Origin: Nymphaea colorata
Taxonomy: Eukaryota > Streptophyta > Magnoliopsida > Nymphaeales > Nymphaeaceae
Reading direction: 5' to 3'
DNA: 64,000 bases
NCBI RefSeq assembly: GCF_008831285.2
Contig: NC_045139.1
Span: 23,664,412 to 23,728,411, forward strand
Part shown: positions 1 through 11,707 of the stretch, in pieces
Layout: each line of letters opens with the position of its first letter
Position numbering within the stretch: position 1 is the stretch's first letter
Translations under genes and position numbers: made by a program
The notes under the pieces: model-generated
Database searches by the model: none
The model's input: only the letters and a program-made list of their open reading frames with translations
What the model was told of the DNA's origin: nothing

Positions 1-570
1 ACTGAGCTTTTGGGAGGGTCGGGCCGGGCTTTCCTTTTCTTCATTTTTCCCCCTTCTCAAGTTTCTGAAAACTCTAACCCTTTACAACCCTAACCCCAAT
101 ATCGAAAAGAGTTAATATGGAACTGGGCAATGGAAGCCAGCCGCTGCCATCCACTTCTCACCACCAACCTCTGCCGGCTACAGCGGACTCCCCACGGCCT
201 TCTTTCTATGTCGCCTTCGCCCAACACCTCCTCCTCCGATAAGCCCAATGCCTCCTCCAGCGCCTTCTCCCAACGCCTCCTCTTCCGGTGAGCCCAACGC
301 CTCCTCCTCCGCCTTCGCCCAATGCCTCCTCCTCCTCCGCCTAATGCCTCCTCCTCTGGCGAACCCCTTCCTCGCCGGTGCTGCCGCTCTTCGCCCTTCC
401 CCTCCCTGAGTCCCTGCAAGTTTGTAACCTCAAACACCTACTTCGGTAAAAATAAATTTGTTGTTGGTTTTTTCGGGCCCCCGATAATCACAGTCGGAGG
501 CTCGAGCGCGGCCCGTTAATTACCGGGCCGAGTACCGGGTACCCGGCGGTGGCCCGGCCCGATGCCCAGA
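1..570. mobile_element. GGGCC-rich repeat, probably the end of a hAT-like non-autonomous element
   Basis: The right part (about 475-570) is dense in GGGCC/CCCGG motifs. Read on the minus strand it starts TCTGGGCATCGGGCCGGGCC and continues with GGGTACCCGGTA, closely resembling 53082-53160 on the plus strand (CCTGGGCGCCGGGTCGGGTC, then GGGTAACCGGTACC). Such ends are common in plant hAT-type non-autonomous elements. The interior (about 200-360) contains about five imperfect copies of a CCT-rich unit (GCCCAAYGCCTCCTCCTCC). A left boundary cannot be fixed because the element may extend past the window start, so no target-site duplication can be tested. Open frames here follow the low-complexity sequence and are not called as genes. 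Confidence 0.45.
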
Positions 571-802
571 CTTACTTAAAATGGATATTGGCCGCTTCTC
601 AGCCTCTATCTCAAGTCATGGTGCAACCCGGGTCCAATGAAACCACTCTATACTGAGACCCTAGTAAGGCTGAAATGATGTAGATTAAACTGTTCACGTT
701 GGAGCACTACTAAAATGTGAACCTAAAGAAGCCTCTAGCCTACACAGCCATGCAGTGCATGTCTCTTGCAAAATCAACCAATCACCAGGAACCAATGTAG
801 GT

Positions 803-838
803 GTGGGCTTGTGTGGGCAGTTGCCCACACAAGCCCAC
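803..838. repeat. Perfect 17-bp inverted repeat with 2-nt loop
   Basis: The left arm GTGGGCTTGTGTGGGCA (803-819) and right arm TGCCCACACAAGCCCAC (822-838) are exact reverse complements separated by GT. The core TGGGCA/TGCCCA recurs in other repeats of this window (1995-2015, 11031-11052, 28850-28870), so this is probably the end or centre of the same miniature repeat family. Confidence 0.75.
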
Positions 839-1879
839 ATAATTCACTTTGTTACTATTATTATTTACATATTGGAGACTCCATATAATTTTGTATGTTG
901 CATATCGGTTCTCCTCAAATCTAAGGTTTTTTTTTTTTTTTAAATATTAGTTCCCCTCAGCTGGCTTAACCAATCATGTGATTGAAAGGGGATGATAGAA
1001 GGCCGGAATGCAGAAATTCTCTAGCGTCACCACATTGAAAGGATGTAGAAGCGACCGAGGTCCTCAAAATAAGAAGTTTGAATGAGAATGAAGAGTCATG
1101 GAAAAGACTAAATCTTCTGAGTGTCTGAAAGAGTTTAAAAAAGAAAAAGCGTTAGTGAAGTATGTGTACAAAGATTGACATTGAATAAGGGTGAGAACAT
1201 ATGGAGCCTACACACGATGAATGTTTTGATTCAATATCCCAAACTGCCGGAATTTAGTCGTCGGAAAGGCTTCAGAGTTTTCAAGCCTGTTTGAACTTGT
1301 TCACATACAATCATAATTACTGTTCTTATGATTCACCTCTTTCAAAGTCTTGACTCTCGCCACAGTCAGCTTAGTGTTAAAGGAGTTCACAAGAGGAGTC
1401 ACCAACAGTTCCATTAAGCGTTCCCAAGGAAGGTTGCGCAATGGATGGGATTGGGTGTGGAAGGCGGCGAGTTTCCATTTCAAATCATCAGGGTGTCAAC
1501 TTTTCGTACTGCAAAAAAGGGACAAGTTGAGATGCAACAGAGGCGGCACCCCGAGGCACCAAAGGTAGTCCGTATACCCTCAGAAGATAAAGGGTTAGGT
1601 GAGGCTTCGGCCTTCACCCGGTGGTAAGTCTACCCGGCTCACCATAACAGTTCATCAGAGGATAATATTGGCACTTCATTAGCTCGAGTAGCATGAGGGC
1701 ATGAGTTATTTATATTGGAGATCCAACTGTCAATCTTGTGAACAAGGCAAGAGTGCATGTTACATGTTTGCTTATTCTACCACGTCTCCAGCAGTGTATA
1801 AGTATGAACTTGCATCACCAACATTCGTGATATATTGAAAACAAGTAGCGTTACCTTCTCCTTGAAGTGCTCTTCCTTC

Positions 1880-2035
1880 TCCTCGCTAAGGAGCACTAGC
1901 AATAAAATTTTAAATTTTTCAAGGGGCACCAATATATAAATGAGAAAAATTGTTCACAAATATCAATATAAAAATGATAATTCTTTTGGGGTTTGTGTGG
2001 GCAATTGCCCACACCTGGCTTCGCTCTCGCTAGAA
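1880..2035 (+). repeat. Miniature repeat ending in a GTGTGGGCAATTGCCCACAC palindrome
   Basis: AT-rich body with the phrase AATTTTTCAAGGGGCACCAA and 'atataaatgagaaaaat', followed by the palindrome and a C-rich tail (CACCTGGCTTCGCTC). 18812-18990 has the same order of motifs (AAATTTTTAAGGAGCATCAA, 'atataaataaaaaaa', 'aattgccca', CACACCTGCTTCTGCCCC). 28822-29000 looks like a related copy in reverse. Boundaries are approximate. Confidence 0.5.
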
Positions 2036-3903
2036 TGTTAGTTCTAACCTCTTCCTGCATGACAACATGAACAATGTTAAAATTGCATTACATGCACCTT
2101 GTTTGGGCCATTGCAGATTAGCAGAGCAGGTAGGACACTATCAACCTATATAGACAGTCCAAGAGCAGTAACTGCAGCTTTAAAACATATCTCGATACTA
2201 TATTGTTCTCCTATCAAGCAATCTTATAGTTTGCAGCATTTGCTCAAGGCATTCAAACCTACTTATAGTAGTACTTAGGAATTAAACAGAAATGGGTAAT
2301 AACCATCCAGACCTACATCAATGATGCAAAAGTTGTAACCGAAGGTGCAAAGGGTGTCTTCAAGAAAAGTCTTACAAAGATATGAAAGCAGACACTAGGA
2401 AAAAAAAATAAAAGAGAATATGAAAGTAGAAGAGGACAATCCTCTTCCAAGTAATTTAGGTTAAGTATTTATGTAGTTGTCTGGCAGCAGGGACACTTTG
2501 GAAGCGTCCCATACATCTACCCTAAAAATTGCGGCATATTCATGGGATAGTAGTTCTATTAGTATTTCATAAATTTGCCCCCAGCCTCATTCTTATAGTT
2601 GATTCATGAAACACTCACATAGTGTCCCTCATTCCAAATGACCTCTATGGGTTCAAAGGACAGAATCGTTTAGTACCATTAGTACACCTGCCAATCAACT
2701 GTCTTAGTACATTATGGAATCTGTCAATCAGAATGGTACATACTACAAGATAATGAGTTTAAAGTAGAAAAATCAAAACTGAGAGTTTTAATGGCTTTAA
2801 TTTGATGCTGATAAGCTAAAGCACCCATTAGTGGCAAAAGGCTAGCAAAAACTCCAAATGCACTTCAGACCAATCTGGAAAGGGAATTTCTCAAAAAGAA
2901 AAATGGCAACAGACATTGAAACGAACAAATGAAACATCAACAAGCTTAGGTCCCTGATTGTGATACCAAAGAATGTACTCAAAGGAGCCGAAGCGCCCTC
3001 CCCTTCCCACGCTTCGACAGCCCAAGACTGCTTGGGGACTTGGGTGGAAAATGGTACAGTTAAGCAAGCTGCTAAAGAACAAAAATATATTTGTGCTATT
3101 GCTACTCTACTTTTCATCTGCATGAACTTTAATATTAATTTCTCTGTGCTGGACGAAAGCGACGGATATTCGTTTTTTTATTAGTTTGGACGGCAGTAGG
3201 TCATCCTGCATCTTGGCTTAGAAGTTAATTGTTACCGCAGTGACTAGAAACTTTAAAGTAGAATAATTGGTCCCTCATTTAGGAACTTGTTAGAAGCGCA
3301 AGACAAGGCTTTGAAAGACTCGATGGAATCATTGGAAAGTGTCAGTATCAACTTGGTTCCTAAAGTAGACAGGATATCCTCATCATTTGAAGCATCATGC
3401 TCTTATGATGAGGTGGAAATCTCACAAGTATGAAGCATTCAATCTGCCAATGTTCATTTCCATGGTTGGTTCTTGAAACAGTATTGAAATATAAATAAGT
3501 GTAACCAACATGTTCTGGAGCATAAACAAACAGGCAAACAAGTTAACCGAAAATTACACATGCACACAGATGCTATCAGATAAACTAAACGCTTCCAGTG
3601 GATTTTGCTCCCTCAAGCAGCACACCTGCATCTGTAATGCACCTTCCAGTAACTATTTAAGCAAATTAAAACTGCAGGTATCAGCTTCTTATTGAATGTA
3701 CACTCTGGTGCGAGGCAACCCCTTCATGTCAAAAACTTAAAGGCAGAGAAGATGAAGGCTGTCAGAAGGATCCGTATCCGCAGAATTCACATCCTTGATG
3801 AACATAGCTTTTTTGTTTTATGTAAAGTCTAAGCGTACCAACACTAATAATCTCTCTGAAATTCTGAACTAGTAAAGTCTGTAGGATGGAAAGAACTAGA
3901 GTC

Positions 3904-4259
3904 TGTTGGGTAGTGGTAGTGACCAAGAGCCCTACCCATTCATCTCGTAACTGCAAGGGGGCCCACTTGCAGTTACGAGCTTTAATGCTCACCTAAAATC
4001 TCTCACTCACTCTAACCGCTACTGGATTTGGGGAAAACCTAAGGGGCTAGCTATTTATATCCAGCGAGACTAAGTATTATAAGTTTTCTTTGATTTTACG
4101 CATGAGGAGCCCCTTAGAAGGAAACCCCACAAACTAACATACTCTTCCTTTTCATCTGCTTGCTCTTGTTCTGCTACAGGGACGAGTTCTACATGGGGCG
4201 AGAGCCAGTGGTGATCTTACAGGCTTGCAACTTCCGCTGCAACGTAAGTTTCCCCATCA
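3904..4259 (+). repeat. 5' LTR of the Copia-type element (356 bp)
   Basis: Begins TGTTGGGTAGTGG and ends CCCCATCA, giving canonical TG...CA ends. The end is set by the adjacent primer-binding site. The sequence 'gctatttatatccagcgag' (about 4048) could serve as a TATA region. The first 263 bp match 9208-9470 with a few substitutions. Confidence 0.85.
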
Positions 4260-4260
4260 G

Positions 4261-4276
4261 TGGTATCAGAGCCAGG
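4261..4276 (+). other. Primer-binding site complementary to initiator tRNA-Met
   Basis: TGGTATCAGAGCCAGG, one base after the 5' LTR. TGGTATCAGAGC is the standard plant LTR-retrotransposon PBS, complementary to the 3' end of tRNA-iMet. Confidence 0.92.
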
Positions 4277-5899
4277 TTCTTCTAATTTCGGGTGACGCCT
4301 ATGATGATTACCTATGTATATATCATGCTGTGAATGCATGCTGTGAATGCCTAAGTGTGTATCAAGCTGTATATCGAATCATGTTTTGTGAATGTGCAAA
4401 GCATGCTAGTGTTGAGTGCTCTGTCTTTGAGTTTAAGAGAAACAAAGATCAGTGTCGATCTCTGACCCAAGCATATAATTGTCTTAAAAGGAAGACGCTG
4501 TAATAAGAACAGATAGCAGAGGGTTTGGACAGAGAATGCATAAATCAGAGGACTTCGTTTTTTTTTTCAGTCGACCTCTTTGTTTTTCCAATGATCGAGC
4601 AAGTGGAGAACGCCTTCACCAGCAGGAAAGGGCAAGCATCCTTTTTTTTTTAGTTCTGTCTCAGATAAGAAACACCGAGCGAGAAGGAAGGCTGCACACC
4701 CTCCCTGCTGACCGCCTGACGGCGGCCCTTCCTCTCCTTCATCACGGAAGAGGAGGGGCGACGGCCTGTTTCCTTTCTTCTGATTAAAAAAAAAAAAGCA
4801 CAAAAAAAAAAGGGGGAAAGGCCACCACCATGGCCGGCGGTGGCCCTTTCACTTACGGGAGTAGTGGCTGCCGGCAGGGGAAAGGGATGAGCGGAGGGAG
4901 CAGAGTGCGGGTCCTCTGAGAACGAACAGAGGGGTTTCATTTGCTCGCTGCTCGCCGGAAGAATCAGGGTTGTTCCCTGAAGTGGCACGAGCATCTCCTC
5001 TCGATAATGGTGGAAATTGGCCGGAGGCGGCAGTTGAAACCGTCGGTCAGCCGGACGCGGTGGAGGTGCGGCGGGCGAAACCCCAGCAAATGGTTCTCGC
5101 GAGAGGAGAGAGAGTATCGAGCGAGAAAAATGAGGAAAACTCGTTCGGAGGGGTATTTATACTAACCATTTTGAAATTACGAATTTGGTCCACACATTTC
5201 TCACAATGTTCAGAAACGCTGTCATATTTTGTAAACATTAGTTACGCTGCCATTTTTGCTGAAAATCTTTTCATAAAGAGGCTTGTGAAAGTTTATTTCT
5301 GTGGAAACCTAGAATTTTATACGAAATTCCGTAATGATACCCTCAGAGTTATTCTAAATTTCTGAAACAAGGTTCCAGAAATTGTTTTGCATTTCGGATG
5401 TAAACAGAGATTTTGTATAATTGTATATAGGTTCCCTCAAGCTGATCGAAAATTGCAGCAAAAGGGTTCCAAACGATTTAAAATTTAATATTGAGTTTTG
5501 ATTGTTTTAATTGATACCTTAAAATGGTATTAAAGATCTTCTCCCTGTTGCTTTTCATGTATCGTTGTGGAATTAACTTAGAAATGACTTCAAGAGTGGG
5601 AGCTTAGAAATGGTGAAAACTGAAAATGGTTAGCAACATGTTTGTGTGCTTATGCAATTTTGTTACTTTGTGTGTGCATGACCGAATGGCGCTATAAATG
5701 TTGTGTCGTATTTAGATATGGATATTATGTTGAAACATGTTTATATTGAATTTGAATTTGGATCCTCTTGTTGATATTATTGTGTGTGGATCCACATTGG
5801 TAAGATCTGAATCTAAATAATCATTCGGATTTTTGCTTTGGATCTGATTGTTGCTTAAGATCCATATTTGTATTCAATTTGAATAATTACATATTCAGA

Positions 5900-7700
5900 T
5901 CTAAATTTGTTTGGATATTGGTTAAAAATCCATATCCTGTTTATGTTGGTTCAAATATATGTTATTATCCTTGCTTTACGGATATTCATAGTCATTTTGG
6001 GTTCATGTTGATATTAGAAGTGATAAAAACTTATCCATTTAGTTGTTGAATTTTTGGCTCTCACATCAAATGTTGCACTCTTTTGGAGCATGAGCTGATT
6101 TGACTTGTTCAAGATGTATATCTTGTTTATATTAGATCTAGACATGTTATGATGTGCATTATTTCTTTTAGATCTAATGGTTTTACCAGTCGTACATTTT
6201 CAACGTGAGAAGCACTATAGTGCTATAAGATGAGTTTCTATTGCTCCTTTATGAAACAATGTTCTTGAGGTAAAGATTATATTACTATGGGTTTATACTA
6301 GTTAAAAAGAATGAATATATCATTGTATGTTGGTATGCTAAGAGGTGTAAATCAACACTCTTAGACGTGGTGAGATCCATATAGAATTGTGATTAGCTCA
6401 TGACAGACTTGGATCTAGATTAATTTGTTTGGATCATTGGCCTCAGATATCTGTAATAACATTGTGTCCAATATATCATGAAATATTTTCATTTGAAGTT
6501 TTGTTGTACTATAAGTTCTAGTACATCAAATTTTATTTGCCTTTATCAAAGATGACTAGCATATATGAATTCAAATCTTTCTAGAGTGCTATTGAACAAG
6601 GCTTTATTTACTCTATTGTTGATGTGAACTTGTTTAAATGTATGTTCAAGAGGTGTAATGTAACACTCTTGAACTGAAACTCATATGAGTTTGGAATGTT
6701 TTTATTTGGAGACTTGTTTTATTTGGGTGATGAATTAGTATGGATTCAGACATGCATCATCTCAAGGTAAAGAATTTTTTTTTGTTGCACCTTGTTCAAG
6801 AATTGGAGTATTGTTTGATCCATACATGGTTGTTGAAATAATGTTGTACAATATTTTATTTGGATCATTTGTGGTTTTAAATTCAGATTAGTTGCACTGT
6901 GGATATGACTTGTTTAATCTGAATTTATATATTGGAACTGATGAATCCACGTTGCATAAAGTTTAGCTTAAAATCTAAACTGATTTGGTTGGATATATGG
7001 AAAATACATATTCTATTTGCTTTGGTTCCAATATATGTTATCATGTTTGCTTTTGGATCCGATCATATTGTGATATTTGTTGCCATTCTGGATCCAAAGA
7101 TCATTCTAAAGATCTAGTGAATAAAGCTTCAGTTGCTTTCTTTATTAATAAAATGAATTTGATTCAAGCATGCTCAAGAGATGTAACATAACACTCTTGA
7201 ACCAAAATCCATATATACAAGAATGTGTTTATTTGAAGCTTTATAGCACTAAAAGTGCTAGTACATGATAACGGTTTTTCTCAAAAGAGAGATGGGTTAG
7301 CAACAATCTAAATATAGTTGTTGAATCGTATTGTATAATATTTCAATGAGGATCATATGTTTTAAATTTTTGTCAATGGTATTGTTGATATTACTAGTTT
7401 GGATCTATGCTAATATAATATGAATTCATGTGATTTTTGGAACTGAATCTATTTATTGCCTGAGTTCCAACTTACATACAGTTATGATTCAGATTTGGAT
7501 ACATATATTTGGATATACGGTCAAACATCCATATCCTGTTTCTATTAGATCCAAACATGTTATGTTATTTGTACATTTGTGGATCAAACTATGTTAGCAT
7601 GCAATTAAGATAGTTCTTGTTTGAGAATGAATTTGATTTAAATTTTTTGTCATGAGGTGTAAGATAACACTGATGGATATAATGAGATCCACACTAATTA
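5900..7700 (+). repeat. Diverged repeated modules inside the Copia element
   Basis: The phrase 'ggatat..ggttaaaaatccatatcctgtt' followed by 'ttggttcaaatatatgtta' at about 5912 recurs in altered form at about 6984 and 7509, with a shorter version at 6120. A second phrase of the type 'aagaggtgtaatgtaacactctt' recurs at about 6340, 6650, 7178 and 7655. Spacing is irregular (roughly 0.3-0.9 kb). The stretch has no coding potential that I can recognise. Confidence 0.6.
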
Positions 7701-7867
7701 GATCCATATTGATATCTTGGGAGATATACAATGCATGTCAAGTGTATATCTAGAAGTTAAATAACGTGTTTCCAAATGCATATGTATTGAATACCTAAAT
7801 AAGGTAGGGTATACAATGTTTTATGCATGAGATTGACATGAGAATGAGTTGTTCGAATAATAATACC

Positions 7868-8095
7868 AAAGACAATGATCCAGTGGGAGATCATAGCGAT
7901 CTACTGGATGATCTGATTTATTCAGAAGATCAGTCTGGCAATGAACCGACTGAGGAACAGTTTGACAATGAACCAATTGGGTAACAATCTGACAATAAAC
8001 CGATTGGGGATCAATTTGGCAATGAACCAACTGAGCAAGATTCGTCTGAGGATCAGTCTGGTAATGAACCATCTGGATCAATTTATGGATCAGTT
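7868..8095 (+). repeat. Minisatellite encoding acidic N-E-P repeats
   Basis: A unit of about 30-36 bp, GATCAGTCTGGCAATGAACC, is repeated about six times with variation; related copies continue at 8255-8300. Read in the + frame it encodes DQSGNEPTEEQFDNEPIG-like repeats and is open except for one TAA at about 7982. The position within a Copia element suits a degenerate linker between the integrase and reverse transcriptase regions, but this is inference. Confidence 0.6.
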
Positions 8096-8875
8096 AGGAA
8101 AATAACCAACTGAGTCCAATTCTTTACTCTTCACACATTGATAATAGTCACAAAAGTCAGTAGCTTCATGGTTATATTTGAACCATTGTTGCATGCACAA
8201 AATCTGACTATTCATTTGATGATCAAGTTTGATCGATTAAATATGCTAATAAGCGGTTAGGTAATGAACCGACTAAGAATCAGTTTGGTATTAAACGTCC
8301 GACTGAAGCTTATTAGTGATCTTAATGATCATCTTGTGGAATACATGAATGGAAATATTTGAATTATTGTTGCATGCATGTGTTGTCGAAGTTGTGTATT
8401 GACCTCGATTGGTTAAATGAAACTCTTTCTATGAGTGAGTAGATTGATGAAAACTATACAAGATGAAAACTGCTTGTATGATAATTGCTCATTCTGTTAA
8501 ATAGTCATAATAATAATGATTAGGAGTTGCTAATCAGGTTGATGACTGTAAATATTTGATAAGTGGGAGCATACTTGAATATGTTCTTTGCTATCTTGAA
8601 AAGCTTTATATTGATTGTCACATCGTAATGCATTGTATAAATGCTTTTGGAACTCCTATTGTTAAAGGAGTTAAGTAATTGTGGAAAACAATAAAAGAAA
8701 AGTATATCATGTGCTTTCAATATATATTGGTTTATGTGTTGGACTTGATACAAGCTTTTAATTTGGCTTGTCAGTACACATTAAAAAGGTTCAGGTTGGT
8801 AAGGCAGTTAATTGCTTTCAGATACATGAATGAAACAATGATGTATTTATATGTTTGCTAGCACTTTTAGTAAAA

Positions 8876-8950
8876 GGAATTCCTACTGATTTATTTGTCA
8901 AGCATGTAGCTCGTATGAGGCTAAGAAAATCCTGGTTTGCCTCTTTGTGA
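8876..8950 (+). pseudogene. Remnant of the Copia Pol C-terminal tail
   Basis: This 25-codon frame reads GIPTDLFVKHVARMRLRKSW and ends at a stop. It resembles the end of Copia polyproteins downstream of RNase H, typically a 'DPLTKGL...F..H...MGL' motif. It lies about 250 bp before the polypurine tract, the expected place. No intact RNase H, reverse transcriptase or integrase motif was recognised upstream, so the element cannot mobilise itself. Confidence 0.5.
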
Positions 8951-9197
8951 GGTGGTTGAAAGTATCCAGGTTGATTTCATTGTTGAACAAGAAAAGAATA
9001 CATATGTACGTATCAAATACGTACATGATTGCTAGCGTTATTATCAAGAGAATTCTTGATGTTTATGATGTAAACATTGGTCCATATGCGACTATGTTTT
9101 TAACAAGTTACGATGGATAAACCAATTATGGAAAACCTCGTAACTAAAGATCAAGAAAACCCACATATAGTGGAAGCAAACTGGCGGTCTCATGGCC

Positions 9198-9207
9198 AAG
9201 TGGGAGA
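9198..9207 (+). other. Polypurine tract of the Copia-type element
   Basis: AAGTGGGAGA lies directly before the 3' LTR start TGTTGGG. This is the standard context for plus-strand priming in plant Copia elements. Confidence 0.85.
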
Positions 9208-9470
9208 TGTTGGGTAGTGGTAGTGGCGAAGAGCCCTACCCATTCATCTCGTAACTGCAAGGGGGCCCACTTGCAGTTACGAGCTTTAATGCTCACCTAA
9301 AATCTCTCACTCACTCTAATTGCTACTGGATTTGGAGAAAACCTAAGGGGCTAGCTATTTATATCCAGCGAGACTAAGTATTATAAGTTTTCTTTGATTT
9401 TACGCATGAGGATCCCCTTAGAAGGGAACCCCACAAACTAACATACTCTTCCTTTTCATCTGCTTGCTCT
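9208..9470 (+). repeat. 3' LTR, truncated after 263 bp
   Basis: Matches 3904-4166 and then stops at TGCTTGCTCT. The remaining ~93 bp present in the 5' LTR are missing. It is followed immediately by a copy of the sequence that precedes the 5' LTR. Differences from the 5' LTR include GTGACC/GTGGCG and GGAGCCCC/GGATCCCC. Confidence 0.85.
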
Positions 9471-9503
9471 AGTAAAGTCTGTAGGATGGAAAGAACTAGA
9501 GTC

Positions 9504-11707
9504 CAGTCATGTGCGCTAGAATAGTACACCACCACACGGGACGAAAGCATCAGATTCATACATTGAAAAATAAAGAGATGCAGGATATGCAAAAATCTGT
9601 AATTAGATGCCATTGAAGCAAGAAGCAGGAAGCAGGAAAGATGGCAGTCTCGCAACCAACGTACGCCAAATTAAAATGACAAAGGACGAGGGCCATTACA
9701 ATCTTCCAGCAACACGAGTACTTGTGTGTAAAGTTACGTGGGAAAAGGGAAATCCAAAAGCAGAAGTCCTTGGATTAACTTTCCTATCAAGAAGTCCACT
9801 GCTAGACTTAAAAATGATATACCATCTGTCGTTCAACTGCTCATGAAGAAATGCAAGGCCACGAAGAACACCAGGACAAAGAAAAATATCCCCAAAGCCA
9901 CCAAGAAAGATAAGCACAAGTTTTTTCTTTATTTTATCTTGTTTTTGGGCATTGTTATCTCCAAAATTCAGGTAAACGACCATCATTTGTGTTCGTAAAT
10001 GGCAAAAAGGGCCTGGGCCTTCATTCAGCATTCAGGGTGTCGCAAGAATTGCTAGATGTGCCATTAGAAGTAGAGAATCACGAGTCCGGCAGCTATCAAG
10101 AGTTTCAAGTTTTCCATGTCATCGTGTGTCGTCTTCGCCTTGCTTTTGTGGCTTAGTCATGCTTGATTACATGTATGCAAAATTCCAGGGCCCAACATTA
10201 TAACGTATAATATTATCGTTCCGAGAAAAAAAATGTAAATGACAGTAGCTATGGTCATCACTAATTTGGGGTACAAAATTCTGGGTAAGGGGATACTAGT
10301 TAAGTTTTATATTTTCAAGGTGCAGTAGTATGTAAATGAGAAATCTGGGGTACGTTTGATCAAAGCTAGTTATATTTAATGACAAAAGTACCCTTGTTCA
10401 CACAGAAATAGATATGTTTTTGGTAAAATAAAAATGAAAATTAAAAAAAAAAAGTAAAATGACTACAGAAAACATAATTAAAAAAAAAAATCCCCCTTGT
10501 TTTACTGTGTACATAACCGGTGCAGGAAAAACAACACACGCAACATTTGATGGGCACAGAATATCTGTAGCAATGAAAATAAAATTCAAATTTTGAAAAA
10601 TTTTCCATCCCATTAAACTTGGGATGAAAAAACTTTTCATGGGGTTGATTTCATGAAACTTCTTTCCAGAAATTTGGTCCCACCCCAAGATGTGGAAAAA
10701 AAAATTTGGGATGAAAAAAAAAAAAGACCTTTGGGGTTTTGGTGAGAAGAGAAGAACAATGGAGAGAAGAGAGGGAGAAAAGAACTAAAAAAATACTTTT
10801 CCACCAATTCTGATTTTCATCCATTTCCCCATCAAACTAAGAAATTTGTTTTCAAAAACATAAATCCATGTCCAGCAAATACAAGGGGTTTTAAAAATCT
10901 GGATTTTGTTCCATTTCTTCAATTCCTAAAATAAGTTTATGAAAACTTATTTCTAGTACCATAGTTCCAATGCATCAAACAGCTTCTAAAACATCTATAT
11001 GAAAACGTGAGTGAGTTTTTTCTATGGATATGTGTGGGCGATTGCCCACACCTGTCTCCGCCCTTGTCGCCAATTTATCAACAACCTGAGCTTTCAAGTG
11101 GCAATATCTTTAGCCGTTTCCACTGCATTGTATAGTTGGCGACGGTTCATGTTGTCGTTATCCACTCATAAAATTTATATGATGGCTTATTGTCGGTCGT
11201 CGTAAACTAACCGTCGCTAATGGCTTCTTCCGGTGCAGTCCTCGAAGACGGCGATAGAATGCTCTCTTAGCTGGTTAATATTATTGGGTTTCAAGTTCTT
11301 AATAACTACGGACATTCTACTGTTTCGTTATAATGGGCTGGAAAGCTTCCACTTGTGGTTTGAATTGGTGCAACTGGTAAAAACAGCTTATGTTTTGTTT
11401 AAGCTCTCTGGTCTGTTAATATCCCCAACTGCTGATTTGTCTCACAAAAAAAAATGGTCGTTATAAATTTATGGCATTACAGGTCACGACTCAAATCGAT
11501 CCTTTCTTTACTTCATTAAAATAAAAACAATATATTTGAAAGTTCATTAAGAGTCATGGGTATTATCATTAGAAAACAGTTAATCTCCTTTTGACTTTAA
11601 AAGTTGATAATTAATACCTGATGACTAAAATATCATCTCTCATTTTTATTTTCGATTTTCTCCTAACCTTGCATCTTGAAAAGATCAACAGTCGATATGA
11701 TTCCTTA
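9504..11707. other. Non-coding sequence
   Basis: A minus-strand open frame at 9696-10031 (111 codons) and plus-strand frames at 9607-9998 show no recognisable domain. 10440-10740 is A-rich. At 11031-11052 there is a GTGTGGGCGATTGCCCACAC palindrome followed by CACCTGTCTCCGCCC, as in the 1880-2035 family. Nothing else can be supported. Confidence 0.55.

Larger units (their letters stand above)
571..3868. other. Non-coding stretch with scattered short repeats
   Basis: No open frame longer than about 95 codons and no recognisable protein motif on either strand. The stretch holds one perfect 36-bp palindrome (803-838) and one copy of a short repeat family ending in GTGTGGGCAATTGCCCACAC (1880-2035). 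The rest shows nothing I can name. Confidence 0.6.
3871..9503 (+). mobile_element. Decayed Copia-type LTR retrotransposon with 33-35-bp flanking direct repeats
   Basis: The element proper runs from 3904 to 9470. It has a 5' LTR, a primer-binding site matching initiator tRNA-Met immediately after it, a polypurine tract just before the second LTR, and a 3' LTR that matches the first but stops after 263 bp. The internal region (about 4.95 kb) has no long open frame; only short pieces of Pol-like sequence near the 3' end can be recognised, such as the tail at 8876-8950. The LTRs differ at about seven positions over 263 bp, so insertion was not very recent. The host sequence 3871-3903 is repeated exactly at 9471-9503; counting two more shared bases it is 35 bp, far longer than the usual 5-bp target duplication. 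GC-rich, purine-rich sequence at 4540-5165 is part of the internal leader. Confidence 0.85.

Noticed and set aside
90-437. 115-codon minus-strand arginine/glycine-rich frame
   Set aside because: It is the translation of a CCT-rich repeat array near a transposon-like end.
4261-4276. Possible tRNA gene at the tRNA-Met-like motif
   Set aside because: Only the 3' acceptor complement is present; it is the primer-binding site of the LTR element.
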